Positions 62,221-64,000 of a DNA stretch of 64,000 nucleotides are shown in pieces. Source of the stretch: Tretioscincus oriximinensis (Eukaryota > Chordata > Lepidosauria > Squamata > Gymnophthalmidae); assembly GCA_022410635.1 (NCBI GenBank), contig JAJVDF010001214.1, positions 155,863 to 219,862 on the forward strand, written 5' to 3'. Below the pieces are notes generated by a model. That model worked only from the letters and a program-made list of their open reading frames with translations. It was not told the origin of the DNA and did no database searches. The translations under genes were made by a program, and so were the position numbers. Position 1 is the stretch's first letter. Each line of letters opens with the position of its first letter.

Positions 62221-62587
62221 AAATATTTCTTTTAAAAATAACCTCAATTTGTTATTTTTAAGTACTCGATTCAGTGAATTATATTTTCCAGTACACTGTC
62301 TTGAAAGTATATCTAGGTGGAGTTCAAATGTTACTGGGTGCTGATTGCTGATATATTTTGAAGTTAAGAATGGATATGTTGAAACACTCAAATATGGAGA
62401 GAGGTGTAGGATAAGCCTCCTAATTTTCTGCTGTGCATAACTGAAAGCTGTGAAATAATAATCTTAGAAATATGTCTTGGAATATTACACTTGTCTGACT
62501 TCTACAAAATTCATAGCAAATTAATACAATAAATGTAAATTCAGAAGGGACTCAGTATTCTCACACCTTGGAATAACTCAGATTAAT

Positions 62588-62785
62588 GGCTGCATCCACA
62601 CACATTAAAAAAGCAGTTCAAAAGCAGCATAAATCCAGTAGTGTACGAACAGTAGTATTTTATCGTAGCTCTAATCCTCTTTAAAGGTGTTGGAATGGCA
62701 TTTTCTATCATTTAATACACTTTTCATAGGTGGATGCTACCATCTCTGGTTGCATTCACTTATTCTTCTGTGTCTGGATGAAGTC
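62588..62785. mobile_element. Palindromic MITE (CTAATCCACATTAAA family)
   Basis: Starts GGCTGCATCCACACACATTA, then AAAAGCAGTTCAAAAGCAGC, CTCTAATCCTCTTTAAAGG and a diverged inverted half ending GTGTCTGGATGAAG. Best example of the family's left end. Confidence 0.65.
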
Positions 62786-63419
62786 ATCATTTTTAGCTGT
62801 TTTAGCTTTTTTCTTATATTTTTTTATTTGTTTTCAGAAAACAAAAATTACATAAGGCTAAATTCTTACAAGTTATTATCATTTCCCCTTCTACATTTAA
62901 TTCATTGACTTCTTCTCTGTCCCATCACTTTTATAAGTATGTAATTTTATCTCTCTATAAGTCACTCTTTTAATCCCTCTACACTGATGGCTCTTTAGTC
63001 TTCAAAGCTGGCAATTAGAAGGCCATCTTCTATTTTTGTAAAATACCTATAAAAAAGGCTCCAGTCTAACAAATTTATCCAATGTTTTATTCCTTATCAA
63101 AAGAGTTAACATGTCAATTTCAGTGAAGTCCATGAAGTCTCTACTGTGGGAGTTTGGTCTTCTTTCCATTCTTGCTGCTATAATCATATAATCTAGCATC
63201 ACATCAATATTCTCCAGCTTTTTGTCAATCAAATGCACTAGATAAAACTCTGGCTTCCATAGAAGCACTACTTTACAGATTTTAGTAATAAACTTATGGA
63301 CCTCTGGCCAGTATTGTTTTGCCTAATCACATATCAACCCTATATTGTTGTAGCTGCTTATATCATTGTTTTGCTATGATCTACTCCAAGACTCCTGAAT
63401 ATAAACTGGAATAGTAAAA

Positions 63420-63477
63420 ATGAAAAACGAAGGAAAGAATGAAAGAATGAAAGAAAGAGAAAGAAAAGAAAGAAATC
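63420..63477. repeat. GAAA/GAAT purine-rich simple repeat
   Basis: Runs of GAAAGAATGAAAGAATGAAA and GAAAGAAAAGAAAGAAA. Confidence 0.85.
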
Positions 63478-63679
63478 TATTCTGATTTGAATAAAAATAT
63501 ATAGTGATAGTAAATGCATGATACTTTTTTAACACCTTAAAATACAAGGGTTTATCTTTGTAAGGCTCTCTTAATACCTTGGGATCAGTTTACTTGGCAG
63601 ACTCAGTATAGACGTGTAAGATCACGAAGATTGCCTATCGTAACGTGTTGAATGGGTATTACAAAACTCTCAAAGTATT

Positions 63680-63890
63680 TGGACTATATCCACACACATG
63701 AAAAATAGAACAAAATGAAAACAAAACAACTCAAATATGGCTTGTTGTAAAGTAGTGCTTTCTCCCAGCTCTAATTCTCATTAAAAGCTGTCAAAAAGAT
63801 GTTTTCTGGCATTTAATGTGGACCGGAGACTGTAATGTGTGGCTCCTATCACTTCTAAGCTGCATTTAATTCACTTCTTCAAAAAGCTGA
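63680..63890. mobile_element. Palindromic MITE (CTAATCCACATTAAA family)
   Basis: ATATCCACACACATGAAAAA, AGCTCTAATTCTCATTAAAA, then TTCTGGCATTTAATGTGGAC and CACTTCTAAGCTGCATTTAA: two inverted halves around AAGATGTTTTC. Confidence 0.65.
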
Positions 63891-64000
63891 AATAAAAGTT
63901 GCCATCAAAATAACTATGATGATGAACCACAATGATGTTTTAATTTTAATGTGAAAATCAATGAAATATATCCGTGCATATGTAAAAAAGTCCTTCTGAA

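Noticed and set aside
1..64000. CRISPR arrays, bacterial operons, viral genomes
   Set aside because: No regularly spaced direct repeats, no ribosome-binding-site-led gene clusters and no viral gene blocks; spliced gene structure and CR1/SINE repeats show vertebrate nuclear DNA.

Overview
The window is nuclear DNA of a vertebrate, most probably a squamate or other non-avian reptile. It carries one vertebrate gene, the delta-1 protocadherin PCDH9. Its interspersed repeats are CR1-type LINE fragments with reptile-style 3' ends, tRNA-derived SINEs of squamate type, hAT and Tc1 relics and Penelope-like elements. Species assignment is inference from repeat style only. Scattered single N bases mark a draft or polymorphic assembly.

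Layout. Positions 1-919 form a CpG-rich stretch ending in a strong splice donor, read here as the promoter-proximal non-coding first exon. A 1.95-kb intron (about 920-2872) holds nested palindromic MITEs. The large PCDH9 coding exon follows: ATG at 3000, phase-0 donor at 6035/6036. It encodes the signal peptide, seven cadherin repeats, the transmembrane helix and the first part of the cytoplasmic tail (1012 residues). The long-isoform tail is encoded by exons that are not in this window. If the donor is ignored, the frame runs 20 codons further to a stop at 6096-6098. The repeat-poor 3.5 kb behind it, with several AATAAA signals, could be the 3' UTR of a short, intron-retained isoform.

From 6.0 to 64 kb I see no further protein-coding exon. 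This is intron 2 of PCDH9, made of unique AT-rich DNA seeded with mobile-element relics: a CR1 copy with recognisable reverse-transcriptase motifs (13.87-15.38 kb) and several CR1 3' fragments; three hAT-like elements, two with exact or near-exact 8-bp target duplications; a Tc1 terminal-repeat-only MITE; many copies of at least three palindromic MITE families, several with ends resembling CATCCACA; and four Penelope-like copies.

The Penelope-like copies are the most unusual content. Three have direct target duplications of 11-15 bp, and all three are built from inverted fragments of the same terminal repeat. They carry a hammerhead-ribozyme-like core (CTGAAGA, stem II, GAAA), and one keeps the last 38 codons of the element's open frame. 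Near 60 kb a repeat-free AT-rich island with three polyadenylation signals looks like the end of an unannotated transcript. At 61.1-61.4 kb a foldback with arms of more than 100 bp has no family I recognise.
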